From assembly GCF_008831285.2 (NCBI RefSeq), contig NC_045140.1, positions 2,955,528 through 3,019,527 on the forward strand: DNA of 64,000 bases. Reading direction: 5' to 3'. The translations under genes and the position numbers were made by a program. Every line of letters starts with the position of its first letter. The first letter of the stretch is position 1. The DNA comes from Nymphaea colorata (lineage: Eukaryota; Streptophyta; Magnoliopsida; Nymphaeales; Nymphaeaceae). This document shows positions 38,201 through 49,329 of this stretch, in pieces. Below the pieces are notes generated by a model. That model was not told where the DNA came from, did not search any database, and was given only the letters and a program-made list of their open reading frames with translations.

Positions 38201-41200
38201 AATATTGAAAAATAAAGCTGTTACACACACACACACCCTCATTACGCCTGCACCCATTTTTTTTTTTTAAATGCCACACTTACACTCGCATATGCATACT
38301 CACTCACTCCCTCCCTGGACGTGTGTGACATAGAGGAAGAGAAGTCAACAATGTCGATTCCATGCTGCAACAGCAGATGCATGATGCTTCTGGAGGTAGA
38401 AACCAATCCATTGGAGCAATATGGAGATATCAAGGTGATGGAGGAAGAAACAGTTGAATAAGAAGGGAGTGATGGTGGTTGTGATCTTGTGGAGAAAGAG
38501 AGAGGTGGTCATGCAGAGAGAGAGAGAGAGAGAGAGAGTTCTGGGTGGAGGGAGCGAGAGTAGATCACCAGTGATCAGAAGCTGTGACCTGAGAGGGAGT
38601 TGCATGAAGAAAGATGGCTTGTGTGCTACCTCACTAATTGCCAGTTGCTAGTTTCTGGTGGCCAGTGAATTTAGGGCATTGTCTGAGGCTGAGAGAAAGG
38701 AGGGTGCATTGGATTTGCAACCAGGGCATAGGCTGTGTTGTTGTATCACACCAGCTGTGTGTCAATGAGCAACCTTGTTTCAAGGCATCCATGTTACATA
38801 GATTAAACAGCGGGTAAAATCATATTGGGTAATACTTATAGCAGGTGACAATTGCATCATCTCTCTCTAAATAAATTATTTTGTCATGCTTTACCATCTT
38901 GCCAGTGATGATCTTCATCAACTGTCCATCACAGGTAGGACCATAGAAGCTGCACTTGATTTGGACATTCTAGACCAGAATCTGAGTTGAGACCTCGTGA
39001 TTATACTTTTACTTACGTGGACTTATGCTGATATTGTATTTTATCATTTTTATGTATGTTCTGGTGTACTCTTGAAGCATGGCTATTTTTTTATATTCAT
39101 TAATTTATGGAGAATTCAAGAATATCTGTCTCTTAAAAATGGCATTGATAATGTGCTTTTCTTTTATCCCTTTGTTTTCGTCCTTTTCTTTTTTTAATTT
39201 CTGTTTTTTAATCTCCTGTTATGAAAGATCTACTGGCTACAATTGTTGCTGTAAGTACCTTAAATATCTCATGCTATTTTGCAGGCAAAATTAGGACTGA
39301 GCACCAGTCATGTTTCCCTGCGCTTGGAGATATTGTTATCCATGCAATCAAGGTATGTCTTTGTTGGTTTGATAGAAAGTTACTTAAAAATAAACCCATT
39401 TAACCCATGGCCTATGCTTTATACCATTTATAGCACCCTCTCATTTCTTCCAAATGAGATTTTGGGATTTGGAGGAGACCTGCTTTTCTAAAAAGTTTTA
39501 CTCTTATATGCAAGAAAGGATGCTATTGTGTATGGGATTTATGCTGTAGGAACTTGGCCTGCTGACTTCGGACGTCAGCTTTGGCTGGCCTGCGTGGGTT
39601 GGATAACTTTTGTTTGGCTTGGTTTTGTTTGGTTTTAACTTTTAACTTTGGTCCATTTTGCCATAATGGATGGTATACACCTCAGCTACATTTTTGGACT
39701 TAAATTGAATCAGCTGCATTTGGATGCCGAAACACTCTGGTGCCCACCATAGGCCTGATTGATGGACTTTAACTATCTTAGTCTGTGGCTTCTTCTTTTT
39801 GGTTTTTCGAAGTCATTTTGGAATTTGGACCCATTGGATAACTAGTGTGACCAAACATAGTCTAGATAGTTTTTTGACTAACTATTTGACCCAACCTGGC
39901 TAGCCATTTCAACTTCTTTATGGCCTTTCTTGCCAGCTGTGTAAGTTATGGTCTGTCTAATGTCAACTTTAAAGCAAGATGGTACCCACTTGAAGAATAG
40001 ATTTAGGACTTACAGCAGGCTAAAATTATTAGTGTGCATGTTGTGCATATAATTTTTTCCCTCAAAGGACAAGACTTCAATGCATGATTGAAGTGGCAGC
40101 ACAAATGTCTAGGACTTCTAAGATTGCAACTTCTTCATGCATCATGCAGGTCAAGCGCAGAAGATTGCTGTACCATTTGTCAGATTCCATGCTTGTTAAA
40201 AGTGCATTCAATAGACAAATGAGGACTTGGTTTCTTCACATGGATGTGTCGACTCTCTGTACATTTAAGCATCAAGAAGAACCAAGACAGGGCCTTTCTA
40301 CACCAGAAATTGATGTCCAGATGGAGATACCTGAAAGCTCGGGGGCAGTTACTTGTAAGCAAGTTGATAGGACTTTGAAAAGGTTGGTTGACACTGCTAC
40401 TGATGAATGTAAGGAGTCCGGAGATGCCTCTGAGCTCTGTATTATTTCATCTGATATTGGCAACTTAAGTAAAGACAGTCACTTAAATAAAGGTTTTAGT
40501 AAGAAGTCAGATAACCCTGATGATCAATTACTACATTTGCAAAATACTGACTTAGTGAATAGAAAGTTTATTGTTTCTGAGCAAACTGTTCAAGGCAACA
40601 GCGAAGGAAAAACTTTAAATGTGTTTGATGCAGTTGGAGAAAATCCAACCTCGGACCCTAAAGCATCAATATCTGCTGAAGAAAGGGTAGATCTCAATAA
40701 GCTACAAAAATGTAATACTGGGATGGATCTGAATGTTGGTTGCATAGTCAAAGAGGGAGTCAATTTTGATGGTTTGAAGAGTGGCATTGTATCTTTAGAT
40801 GCCGTTCCATCTAAATTTGAGAGAAGGAACAGAGGTCAAGATGCTTCGGTTGATGGCAGTGCATTGGAAGACCTAGTAGTACCTGTATCTGGAAATGAAA
40901 AGGAAAGAAAGAAAAAAAGAAAAAGCGGTCTGCTAGAATTGGATAATGCCTCTTTCAAAGAGGATGTGGCAGTCAACACTTTCCATACTGCAGAAAAATC
41001 TGAGTTTGGAAGGCGTGCTGATTTGAATCCTCAAGGGGATGAGGATGCGAATATTGACAAGCCAAACTGTACTCCCGAGGATCTGAAGGGCGAAAACAAA
41101 TCCTCCAGTGATTTAGTCAAGGCGAAAAGGAAGAAAACAAGAGTTCCAAAGAGTCGAGCGGCAGACCATGACAATTCCAGTTTGTATCAAGAAGTTGTTG

Positions 41201-44200
41201 AAGGTGAATGCAATGGAAAAGATTCTCATTCACTCAAGAGAACTGTTGATATGATTAATATAGGCAATGCAAATGTTATTTCACAAGATGGAGAATCAGA
41301 ACTTTCCGCTTCATATGGAATGGACGAGAAGGACTTAAAAGTCTTGCCGCTTGTTGAGGAGTCCCGAGACTCTAATCATGCAACACAAAAGAAAAGGAAA
41401 AAGCCGAAAAGGACGAGAAATCATGTGGCGCTGGCCCTTGAGGCCCCTTCTGTTAATCATCATAATGATTCTCCAGGAAATGAGTTGCCTTCAGTCAGTG
41501 AGCACAGCAATATTGCTAATAATGGTGACATTACAGACCAAATAAATGGAACAAAATCATTGGAGAAAATGAACTTGTATGCAGAAACTAAGAAAGGTGC
41601 AGGGTGCACAGTATCATGTGGTGAATCATTGACATCTATGTGGCACATAGGTATCAATGTTGTCCCAGAAAAGGAAACTGTGCGAGCTGAGGATGCCGTG
41701 GTCTCTAAAGATAGTAGTAAAAAGAAGAAATCAAAAAAGACTGAATCTGCTGTTGCAGAAAGATGTGTTGTTCCCCAAGTTGAGGCTGACGGGTTTGCTC
41801 CAAATGCATTTGGTTCTGAGCATATGGAACCCATGCAAGAGAGAAGCACATACAACAATAAAGATGGTGGTACAGAAAAGAGGAAAAAATCACACAAAAA
41901 GGTTAAAAATATGGATTCGGAAATGTCCGTGCCAGATGGTCAACTATTATCTCCTTCAACTATAAAAGAAAGCTGCGAGTTGAATAAGCAAGGTTCTTTT
42001 AAGGTGCAGCTGACAAATAATGGTTCATTAACATCTAAACAGAGTCAAGAGAAGAGTATAAATCTTAACATGGAATCCATCCATGAAGGGGCTGTTGAGG
42101 GTGATGGAAATCATGATGATGGCTGTTCTAATAATGGTGATACTCCAGATCAAATAAATGGAATAAAATCAGAGAAAATGAAGTTGTATGCAGAAAATAG
42201 GCAAGTTGATGCAGGGTGCACATTAACAGGAAATGAATCATTGACATCTATGAAGGGCTTAGGTATAGATGGTGTCCCAGAAAAGGAAATTACTCGACCT
42301 GAGGATGGTATGGCCATCAAAGATAGAAAAAGGAAGAAATCAAGAAAGACTGAATCTGCTGTTGCAGAAAGATGTATTGTTCCTCAAGTCGAGGCTAACA
42401 AGGTTGATCCAAATGCAGTTAGTCTTGAACATGTTGAACCCATGGATGAGAGGAGCACATACAGCAAGAAGGGTGGTAGCACAGAAAAGGTGAAAAAATC
42501 GCGTAAAAAGGTTAAAATTGTGGATTCAGAAATATCCATGCCAGATAGTCAACTATTGTCTCCTTCAACTTTAAAGGAAAAACATGGGCACAATAAGCAC
42601 GGTTATCCTAAGACGCAGCTGACAAATGGTGGTGCATTGACGTCTAAACCAAGTCAAGAGAAGAGCATAAATCCTAACATGGAATCCATCCATGAAGGGG
42701 CTGTTGAAGGTGATGCTGATCATGATGATGGCTGTTCTAATAATGGTGATATTACAGATCAAATAAATGGAACGAAATCATCAGAGAAAATGAATTTGTA
42801 TGGAGAAACTAAGGAAGTTGATGCAGGGTACACATTATCAGGAAATGAATCATTGACATCTATGAAGGTACTAGGGACAGCTGCTGTTCCAGATAAGGAA
42901 ATTACTCGAGCTGAGGATGGTATGGTCTCCAAAGATAGTAAAAGGAAGAAGTCAAAAAAGACTGAATCTGCTGTTGCAGAAAGATGTATTGTTCCTCAAG
43001 TCGAGGTTGACAGGGTTGCTCCAAATGCAGTTGGTCTTGAGCATGTTGAACCCATGGATGAAAGGAAGACAGACAGCAAGAAGGGCGGTAGCACGGAAAA
43101 GGTGAAAAAATCGCGTAAAAGGGTTAAAAATGTGGATTCAGAAATATCCTTGCCAGATAGTCAACTATTGTCTCCTTCAACTGTAAAGGGAAAAAGTGAG
43201 CAGAATGATCAAGGTTCTTCTAAGATGCAGCTGACCAATAGTGGTGCATTGACATCTAAACCGAGTCAAGAGAAGATCATAAATCTTAATATGGAATCCA
43301 TCCATGAAGCAGCTGCTGAAGGTGGTGCTGATTCTGATGATGACTGTTCTAGTTCCTCTGATAAGGTTAAGGATATGGAAATCCATCACCTTCAAAAGGA
43401 TTCTCTGAACTTCATTGATTACTTTGTGCCAGGATTGAATGCTGATGTTAAGCAGGTCCAGGATGAAGGTGCTGCATCAGGGAAAAAAACCAAGAAAGCA
43501 CACACCGAGCAAAACTCCTCAGCTTTACCTAGTGAAGCAGTAGCAGATATTTCAGGTAAAGTACATAAAGGTCATGCACACCAGGCCAAAACCAATAAGT
43601 TTGACATTGAGGCATCAGAGAGAACCTCTGACACTACACCTCACTTGAAACATAACTTTATGAAACCTCTAAATTTGACCAAAAAAATTAACTAATTTTT
43701 ATGTCTATTTCAGTTCAAAAACCTTCCCATGCTGGTCGTGATCATTCTTTTGTCAAATCAGATCAGGAACTACCTAATCGTGGTAATGGAGTCAAATCTC
43801 AAATTTGTTTTTGGTCAATGATGACATAAATTGGATATTTCTGAAGACGGGATTTTCTGATGCCATGTAAAGAGAGTAATAAAAAAAATGGAATTGTTTC
43901 AGGTGCTTCCAACCATGTGAGAAGTTCTAAAGGGAGAGATTCTGAAGAGCAGTCAGATGCCACTACGGATGCATCTTTGAGTAGTCTGTCTGCTTCTTCT
44001 CATTCACATCAAAGCCTGGACTCTTCAGGTTCAGAGACCTTGTCCTCACATGCTGAGTCAGATGATTTGGCACATGGTCATGGTAATTCACTATGAACTT
44101 TTCATATATCATTTCTTTAAGTGCCTGTTAACTGGAAGCTCATTGATGGTATACCAAGCTGCCACATTTTCTATTTAGAAGAATGCTCTGCAATTTAATG

Positions 44201-45697
44201 GTTCTAGTTATTCTGTGTCATGGTGTTTGTGGATGAAGACAGTTCTAGTTGATAATCCAAGAGGACCAACTATCTACTATTGGTTGGTTAGTTTTACTTA
44301 GCCAACTGCCAAGTACTATACAGTCCTATCAAACAAGATTTACCTTCAACACGTCAGCTTGTGGTTGAATTTCTCCACAGAGACCAGGATATATACCTAT
44401 GCTTCATGGATTTTGTTGGAACCAGTTGATTATGCTAGAAACTAATCCAAATAACATATCTATTTCTGTTGGAATATGAAATTACTTGTGACTTCATGAT
44501 TTAGCTAATCTGAGACAATATGTAGATGTATTCTCATTATTAATAGGATCCCAATGCCAAAAAAGCACAGTGAAGGCCGTGGCCGTGGATACCTAGTAGG
44601 TCCAGGAATGAGGTTGTAGAATTCGTCATGAAATGTGGTAGAATCAATTTTTCTATTTGATGATTGCTATCTGCCAAAGACATGTACGACTTTTCTTTTG
44701 TAGTTTTACATTGTTGTACTGGATACGTTCTCTCTCTCTTTGTGTGACTTTTCTGTCTTTTCTGTAGGATATTTTGTAATGCCTGCAGCAAGAAATAATG
44801 TGGGAAGCATTGGAAGAAAGATGGCCCAGAGGCCCCAGACGTGAGTAACGTCGGAAAGCTTGAAACGCAGCTATTTTAAATGTTTTTTATAACTGTGATT
44901 TTTAGCTACTTCAACTATCAACTCTTATTCTTTGTGTTCTTGAATTTTAAGTGATTCTGGTTATATTGGTGATTATTTGGATTCAGCTTGGTCTTCCAGG
45001 GACTGAATGCTGCAAATTCTGTATTTTTCTCTGTCGGTATGTGCCAGTTAGCCGGACAGTTCATCACATTTGCTTGTATCATTCTGATGTTAAACGTTCC
45101 TCTTAGGAAAATTTTAATTTTATGTTGTCTTTTAGTATGATTCTTTGTGCGTTTCGACCTTTTCTTCTTACACGCATGGAAGGTTGAACCAATTATTTCC
45201 GGACCACTAAAGTTGTATATACTAACCAGGTAGTGCAGTCAACTGAATAGTTCAATTGATGTCACAGAGAACCATACTTTCTTTTGATTTAAGTATGCAT
45301 CAGAAGCTATATTTGTTGAGAATACCAAAAGGACAACACATGATAGTCCAAGAAAAACCTTCAGGGCAAGGAAACACCCTTAGCAAATAGCGGCTGCTCT
45401 GAGGAACATGAATGTTGAATTTGTTGCTTTTCGTTGGAATATTTGAATTTGTTGCTGGTAAGCTGGCTTCTTTTTTGCTTGGTACGTTTGTTGTGGAAGT
45501 TGCTAAGTGAATGTAACTGTGATTCTTTTTTCAGAAGATCCGTGACCGCTGGAACACTCAGTGACATCCTTAAAAGTTCAAGCACCTGTAGAAAGGCTGT
45601 GCTTCAAGCATCAAAGTCCAAGCATGTTCAGTCCAAGGTTGATGACGGCACAGATAGTCCTCCTGTTGACACCGTTGCGGAGACACAAGATTGTTAG
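32209..45697 (+). CDS. Large lysine-rich protein with ubiquitin-like N-terminus and internal repeats (1379 aa)
   Basis: Seven coding exons: 32209-32389, 39285-39352, 40150-43555, 43714-43782, 43903-44082, 44768-44840 and 45535-45697 (4140 nt). All junctions are GT-AG and close in phase. Residues about 33-105 (FTVFVDSSLYTHMAVSV..VADLKSKIRTEH..IVIHAIKVKRRRLLYHLSDSM) have the layout of a divergent ubiquitin-like fold. The rest is low-complexity and hydrophilic, with many basic patches resembling nuclear localisation signals (KERKKKRKSG, KAKRKKTRVPK, KKRKKPKRTR). Residues about 541-1150 form three tandem repeats. The C-terminal 160 residues are serine-rich and then read GYFVMPAARNNVG and RSVTAGTLSDILKSSSTCRKA, which looks conserved. 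Exon 3 is open past its donor to 43695, so an isoform ending there is possible. Nuclear location is inferred. I do not recognise a named family. Intron 1 is 6.9 kb and hosts a retroelement. Confidence 0.85.
33955..34135. repeat. AT-rich tract with repeated GTATCG/CGATAC words
   Basis: TGTATCAT, CGATACATATCATG, GTGTATCGG, CGATACACC and CGATACAGGG occur in alternating orientations within 180 bp of intron 1. This pattern is typical of a short MITE with subterminal repeats. Precise ends could not be set. Confidence 0.4.
34730..34974 (-). repeat. 3' LTR of the copia element
   Basis: On the plus strand it begins TGTAGAATCACG and ends GATCCGTCAACA. It is 245 bp, matching 36542-36786 except for seven substitutions. 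Confidence 0.95.
34975..34985 (-). promoter_or_regulatory. Polypurine tract of the copia element
   Basis: On the minus strand TTGAGGGGGAG abuts the 3' LTR, the expected position of the plus-strand primer. Confidence 0.85.
34976..35487 (-). pseudogene. Copia pol remnant: RNase H domain
   Basis: The translation from 35487 reads LYVKQETVEIEGYYDADWA, then SSAETEYRAI..ELLWLK, CDNKSAINLANNPVLHDRTKHVEID and KSENQTADVLTKAL, the hallmark string of Ty1/copia RNase H. The catalytic acidic residues (the DADWA Asp, the AETEYRA Glu and the CDNKSA Asp) are kept. Just upstream, the phrase NPGKG is in another frame from LYVK, which suggests a 1-base loss beside the deletion junction. The frame has no start of its own. 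Confidence 0.9.
35510..35908 (-). pseudogene. Copia gag remnant, N-terminal part
   Basis: It begins MAASSSSTVNTDHSEIGAY and contains TKENYLPWSAAMTMGIAGRG, DTWFLEDNQVKTWIVNSV and ARDMWVILEQMYG, the pattern of copia gag (UBN2-type). The frame stops after 132 codons where gag sequence meets the pol fragment. The zinc knuckle is absent. Confidence 0.85.
36530..36541 (-). promoter_or_regulatory. Primer-binding site of the copia element
   Basis: On the minus strand TGGTATCAGAGC follows the 5' LTR directly. It complements the 3' end of initiator methionine tRNA, the usual primer of plant copia elements. Confidence 0.95.
36542..36786 (-). repeat. 5' LTR of the copia element
   Basis: A 245-bp repeat bounded by TG and CA, next to the primer-binding site on one side and the AACTT target duplication on the other. 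Confidence 0.95.
36792..39284. other. Remainder of intron 1 of the ubiquitin-like gene
   Basis: No additional exon is needed, because exon 1 joins exon 2 in phase. A perfect hairpin, AGCCTTCGAC with GTCGAAGGCT, lies at 37396-37429. A long pyrimidine-rich tract of CTCTC, TTTCC and CCCTCT words lies at about 37800-37990. (AC)n is at about 38224-38236 and (GA)n at about 38517-38540. Open frames of 60-200 codons across the pyrimidine tract are composition artefacts. Confidence 0.6.
41521..43350 (+). repeat. Three in-frame coding repeats of 203-204 codons
   Basis: The phrase NNGD(I/T)(T/P)DQINGTKS starts units at 41521, 42133 and 42742, periods of 612 and 609 nt. Each unit keeps ESLTSM, a basic patch of the KKKSKKTESAVAER type, C(I/V)VPQVE, a second basic patch KKSRKKVK, LLSPST, LTSK.SQEK and NMESIHE. 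Units 2 and 3 are the most alike. The repeats lie within exon 3. Confidence 0.93.
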
Positions 45698-46080
45698 GCT
45701 GTTACACGCTTATTTTGATCAGCGAGCGATGCTGGGATACGGCTGGAGCTAAGTTATAACTATTTGATGAATATTTCTTTTGCAGATATTATCACACCGC
45801 ATCCGCACCAAATGTTATCTGAGGCCGTGCAATATGTGGTTGTTTTATATTCGTATAGATAGGAAGAGGTTTGAAAAACAGAAAATGTGCGGCAGTCGTA
45901 TAATTTTTGTCTATCCTGTAAGTTTTCCACCTTTTTTCCAGCTGGCTGTAATGGGATTGATGAAATCATGAAGCTGCAAAAGGCAACCCAGTTTTGTCCA
46001 GATAGACGTCTCCATGTCTCATTATTGTTCGATGAGTTAATGAAGCCACAAGATTTTGCAACCTGGTGATCCCTGTGTGT
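45698..46080 (+). other. Probable 3' untranslated region of the ubiquitin-like gene
   Basis: Non-coding sequence follows the TAG at 45695-45697 up to the MITE at 46081. No canonical AATAAA is seen, and the true polyadenylation site is not determined. Confidence 0.35.
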
Positions 46081-46517
46081 AGGGGTGAACAACGAGTCTA
46101 TCTATTTGAGCTTTGCTTGTGAACGAGTTCGAGCTGAGTTATTTGCTTAACGAGTCGAGTTCGAGTTTATTAGTCAGTTTATGAGTCGACTCGTTGAAAT
46201 AATCGAGTTGAGTTCGAGATCAATACATACTGCCGAGTCGAGCTCGAACCTTAATTAAGTCGATATATTCAAATGAGTTTGTCGAGCCTTAATCGAATCA
46301 AGCCTTAGTTCAACACGTAACAATGAATATCAATTCTATTCAAACGAGTTTGTCCAAAAGTCTTAATTGAGTTGAACTTGAACTCAAAAGATAACGATGA
46401 ATATCAATTCTATTCAAACGACTTTGTCAAGTCTTAATCTAGTCGACATGTAACTACTAAATCGAGCTTGAGTTGCTTTCGTCAAGCTATTCTCGTGCTT
46501 GAGCCAAGTTCACCCTT
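46081..46517. mobile_element. hAT-like MITE with GAGTCGAGTTCGAG subterminal repeats
   Basis: The left end AGGGGTGAAC (46081-46090) and right end GTTCACCCTT (46508-46517) are inverted repeats matching at 9 of 10. The interior is a patchwork of CGAGTTCGAG, GAGTCGA and CAAACGAGTTTGTC words in both orientations. The flanks are GTGTGT on the left and GTGTGG on the right, a possible but imperfect target duplication. Plant MITEs with GGGGTGAAC termini and CGAGCTCGAG interiors are usually placed with hAT elements. Confidence 0.7.
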
Positions 46518-47034
46518 GTGTGGCCATATCATTTTATTGGCCGAGTGATTCATGGCGAATCCTATTTCTCTAGCGAAATAAGTGACAATTTAGGCGTCAA
46601 CATTTTGAAAATTATGAGGCGCTAAACTTTTTTTACTACTGTCCAAATATTATAGTCACATTCGCTATTATATTGTTATATCGCTACAAAAGGAATTGGC
46701 AGTGTTCTTGTGAGGTGAAGTAACTCTCGTTTTTCTTCTTCACAGGGTTCACGCTGTTTTAGAATTTATATGGTTTATGGAATACCTTTTAATTCAAAGT
46801 GTCGTGTAGTTACTGTTTGCAGTTTATAAAAATGAAAATGGAAATTGAAGTGAAGACCTGCCGCCTGTCACAGCAGCACTTAGGACGACCAGCTATGATT
46901 TGTCAAAAAAGGGTATGCGCTGTTGGATTAAATGTGTTAATAAGTGCAATACTTTTTAGTTGGTCTCCTGTTCTCATTTGCGCAAAACTAAACTTTAGTA
47001 AGTTTATATACTACAGTTAGGACCATTTGAGATC

Positions 47035-47035
<1 letters not shown>

Positions 47036-47068
<33 letters not shown>
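47036..47068. repeat. (AT)n microsatellite
   Basis: Pure AT run. Confidence 0.9.
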
Positions 47069-47070
<2 letters not shown>

Positions 47071-47805
47071 AACTGAATCATGACTCTAGCAAATAGTTAT
47101 TGATAGATCATATAAAAGAAAGGGAAACGAGCGCTCTAAAGGTTTGCACTATATATATTGGACACCTCTCTTTCTTTTTTCTCTTCCCTCTCTCGTCATG
47201 TGACATAAAAAGGGATGGAGCCAAAAAAATGATTTGTGTATTAGGCCAAATATTGCAAAGCTCCGAAGGGGATAAATGACATCTTTCCTAGATGTTCTAA
47301 ATTTCGAACTTCCCTCAAGGGGCAAGGATAAGAGTTCGGAGACCATCGGTTCGACCACCAAAATTAGCAGCAACATTAGCAACTGCTTTAAGTTTGGCTA
47401 AAGGGCCAAGCTGTAGGGGAGACCGCAATGCTGACACGCCCTGGTGGATTTTATGCTTGAGGAAGTTGACAAATTTTGCTTGTCGGACATCCTGTTCTAT
47501 TTGTGGTTATGGCAGTCATTATGTTTTAAAGATGTTGATGTTCGAGTTACAAGACATTTACATTGAAATATAAACCAAAACCAGGTCTCCTTGAATGTTA
47601 TCTAAATATCATTGTTGATGCATGTGATCTTGACCAGTTTCAAAAATTACAGAAAGAACGCTATTTAAATATCTGATGATGATGGTTGTGCTTGAACGCA
47701 AGTTGAGATACTTTATATTTCATTGGTTATGTTCTAATTTGCAAACAGACATGGCACTTTGTCATTCTAGCATTAGTTAACTTTTCTCCTTCCTTTTCTC
47801 TCAAA

Positions 47806-47830
47806 GAGAGAGAGAGAGAGAGAGAGAGAT
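47806..47830. repeat. (GA)n microsatellite
   Basis: Uninterrupted GA run. Confidence 0.9.
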
Positions 47831-47917
47831 GCATGGTATTCTCCAACAGTCAGAGTATACTCTGATGAAAATGGGTTAACAGCTCAAATAGCAAAGACCG
47901 GTGGTAATGCCGTAGCT

Positions 47918-48560
47918 TCTGATCTCTCTGCTGGCGATGACATTTGAGGAATCTGATCTCTCTGCTGGCGATGACATTTGAGGAATCTCTCGAGACTAGA
48001 CGGGGTACGTTAACAGGGAAAGCGACTCTTCACCGGAAATAGTCACTGCCTCAAGAAGACATTCTGTTGAAAGTGTTCAGTAATCGTCTACTCATAGAAC
48101 TCGGATTCAGTCGGGCTTGATGCCATCTTCTTCAGTCAGTCTTAGGGCAAGGAGTTCTTCCGTCCCTCCCACAGCGGTATAGCTCTGATTACCGGAATTG
48201 CTCCAAGGATTGACCTTTTCAGAGAATCCTGACCTTTCCATAATTGCCTTTCTTTTCCATAACCTTTCCATAAGGTCAGACAAATCGTTCAAAGTGCTTC
48301 TGAATGGAAATGAAGAAAGGAAAGGTTGCAATTCTTGATAAAAGAAAGGATCAATTGCAATTAGATGCCATTAGTACTGACCATCAACCAATGCCATTAG
48401 TGTTCACACAAATGGAAAGGTTCTTGAAAGGCCAGGACTCTCCGGAAAGGTCAGGACTAATGAGAATTCTTGAGGAATTGTCATTATATGCCATTCAAAC
48501 TGACCATCAACAATAAGTACTCACCATACCAAAATAGGTGAGGACTTGATTGAAAGGTCA
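47918..48560. repeat. Block of degenerate direct repeats of unknown origin
   Basis: A 34-bp unit containing GATCTCTCTGCTGGCGATGA occurs twice at 47921 and 47955. From about 48220 the words CCTTTCCATAA, GAAAGGTCAGGA, TGCCATTA and ACTGACCATCAA recur several times, making a decayed direct repeat of roughly 130-150 bp. A related piece in inverse orientation lies near 53090-53115. Base composition is more even than in the surroundings, and the wording resembles plant mitochondrial spacer DNA, but I recognise no mitochondrial gene. Confidence 0.5.
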
Positions 48561-49329
48561 GGGCATATGAATATTATCGACATGCCACTAGCTACTAGCT
48601 CAGGAAAGACAGATCCTTAAATTGCCATTACCTGCCTTTCTACCTTGGCTACCATGCCTGTCGAGCTCGCCCTGGAGAGACTGGGAGTGCTTTCGAGAAC
48701 AAGAAGACATGCACCGGGAATTCATCTGCAGAGCTTAATCTGCGCATTTGGTTTGGCATTTGTCCTGAGCATCAAAATATAATCCTACATCGTACCACCA
48801 TTGGCAATGAGCCAACGCAAATCAGAGAAGGCATCAGCCAGTCGTGCTCTCATGGCTGACCTCCTCTTTCTCCCCCTTTGTTTCTAACATCTCCATCAGA
48901 ATAATCTCGAGTTTTTCTTCGCAAAGCAGAATAAGATCTTTCAACCAGAATGTGGATTCTAGTAATGTTTCTGTTGATAAATATGTCGTGCAATTAACAC
49001 GTTAATTGTAAGCTATAACAAATCTCCCCTAAGCAACTCACAGTGACAACTTATGAAGGTGAAAAAACTTATAGTGCTCATTACGATGAGTAGAATTAAC
49101 ACGTTAACAAGAATTCTGCAGCAATGTCTTCAATCTTTTGTTAAATACTAAACGCTACCAGCAAGAACAATATACTTAAGAGGAGCAATTCAATTCCCAT
49201 GGTACAACACCTCTTCTAAAATTGGCGTATGAACAAACAAAGAAAAGAATGACACTGGCATTTCAAAAATAAACAATATCATAGCCACCTTGTTACAGTT
49301 GTTTTACATTCAGATGGCTTCCCATCAGA
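48561..49329. other. Intergenic DNA, including the probable 3' untranslated region of the minus-strand gene
   Basis: No gene is supportable. The 3' end of the minus-strand gene must run leftward from 49330. Candidate polyadenylation words are AT-rich runs around 49000-49280, but none is decisive. Confidence 0.4.

Noticed and set aside
39221-39284. Apparent coding sequence just left of exon 2 of the ubiquitin-like gene
   Set aside because: The reading frame continues by chance; a clear acceptor (TTTTGCAG) at 39284 and the exon 1 phase place the exon start at 39285.
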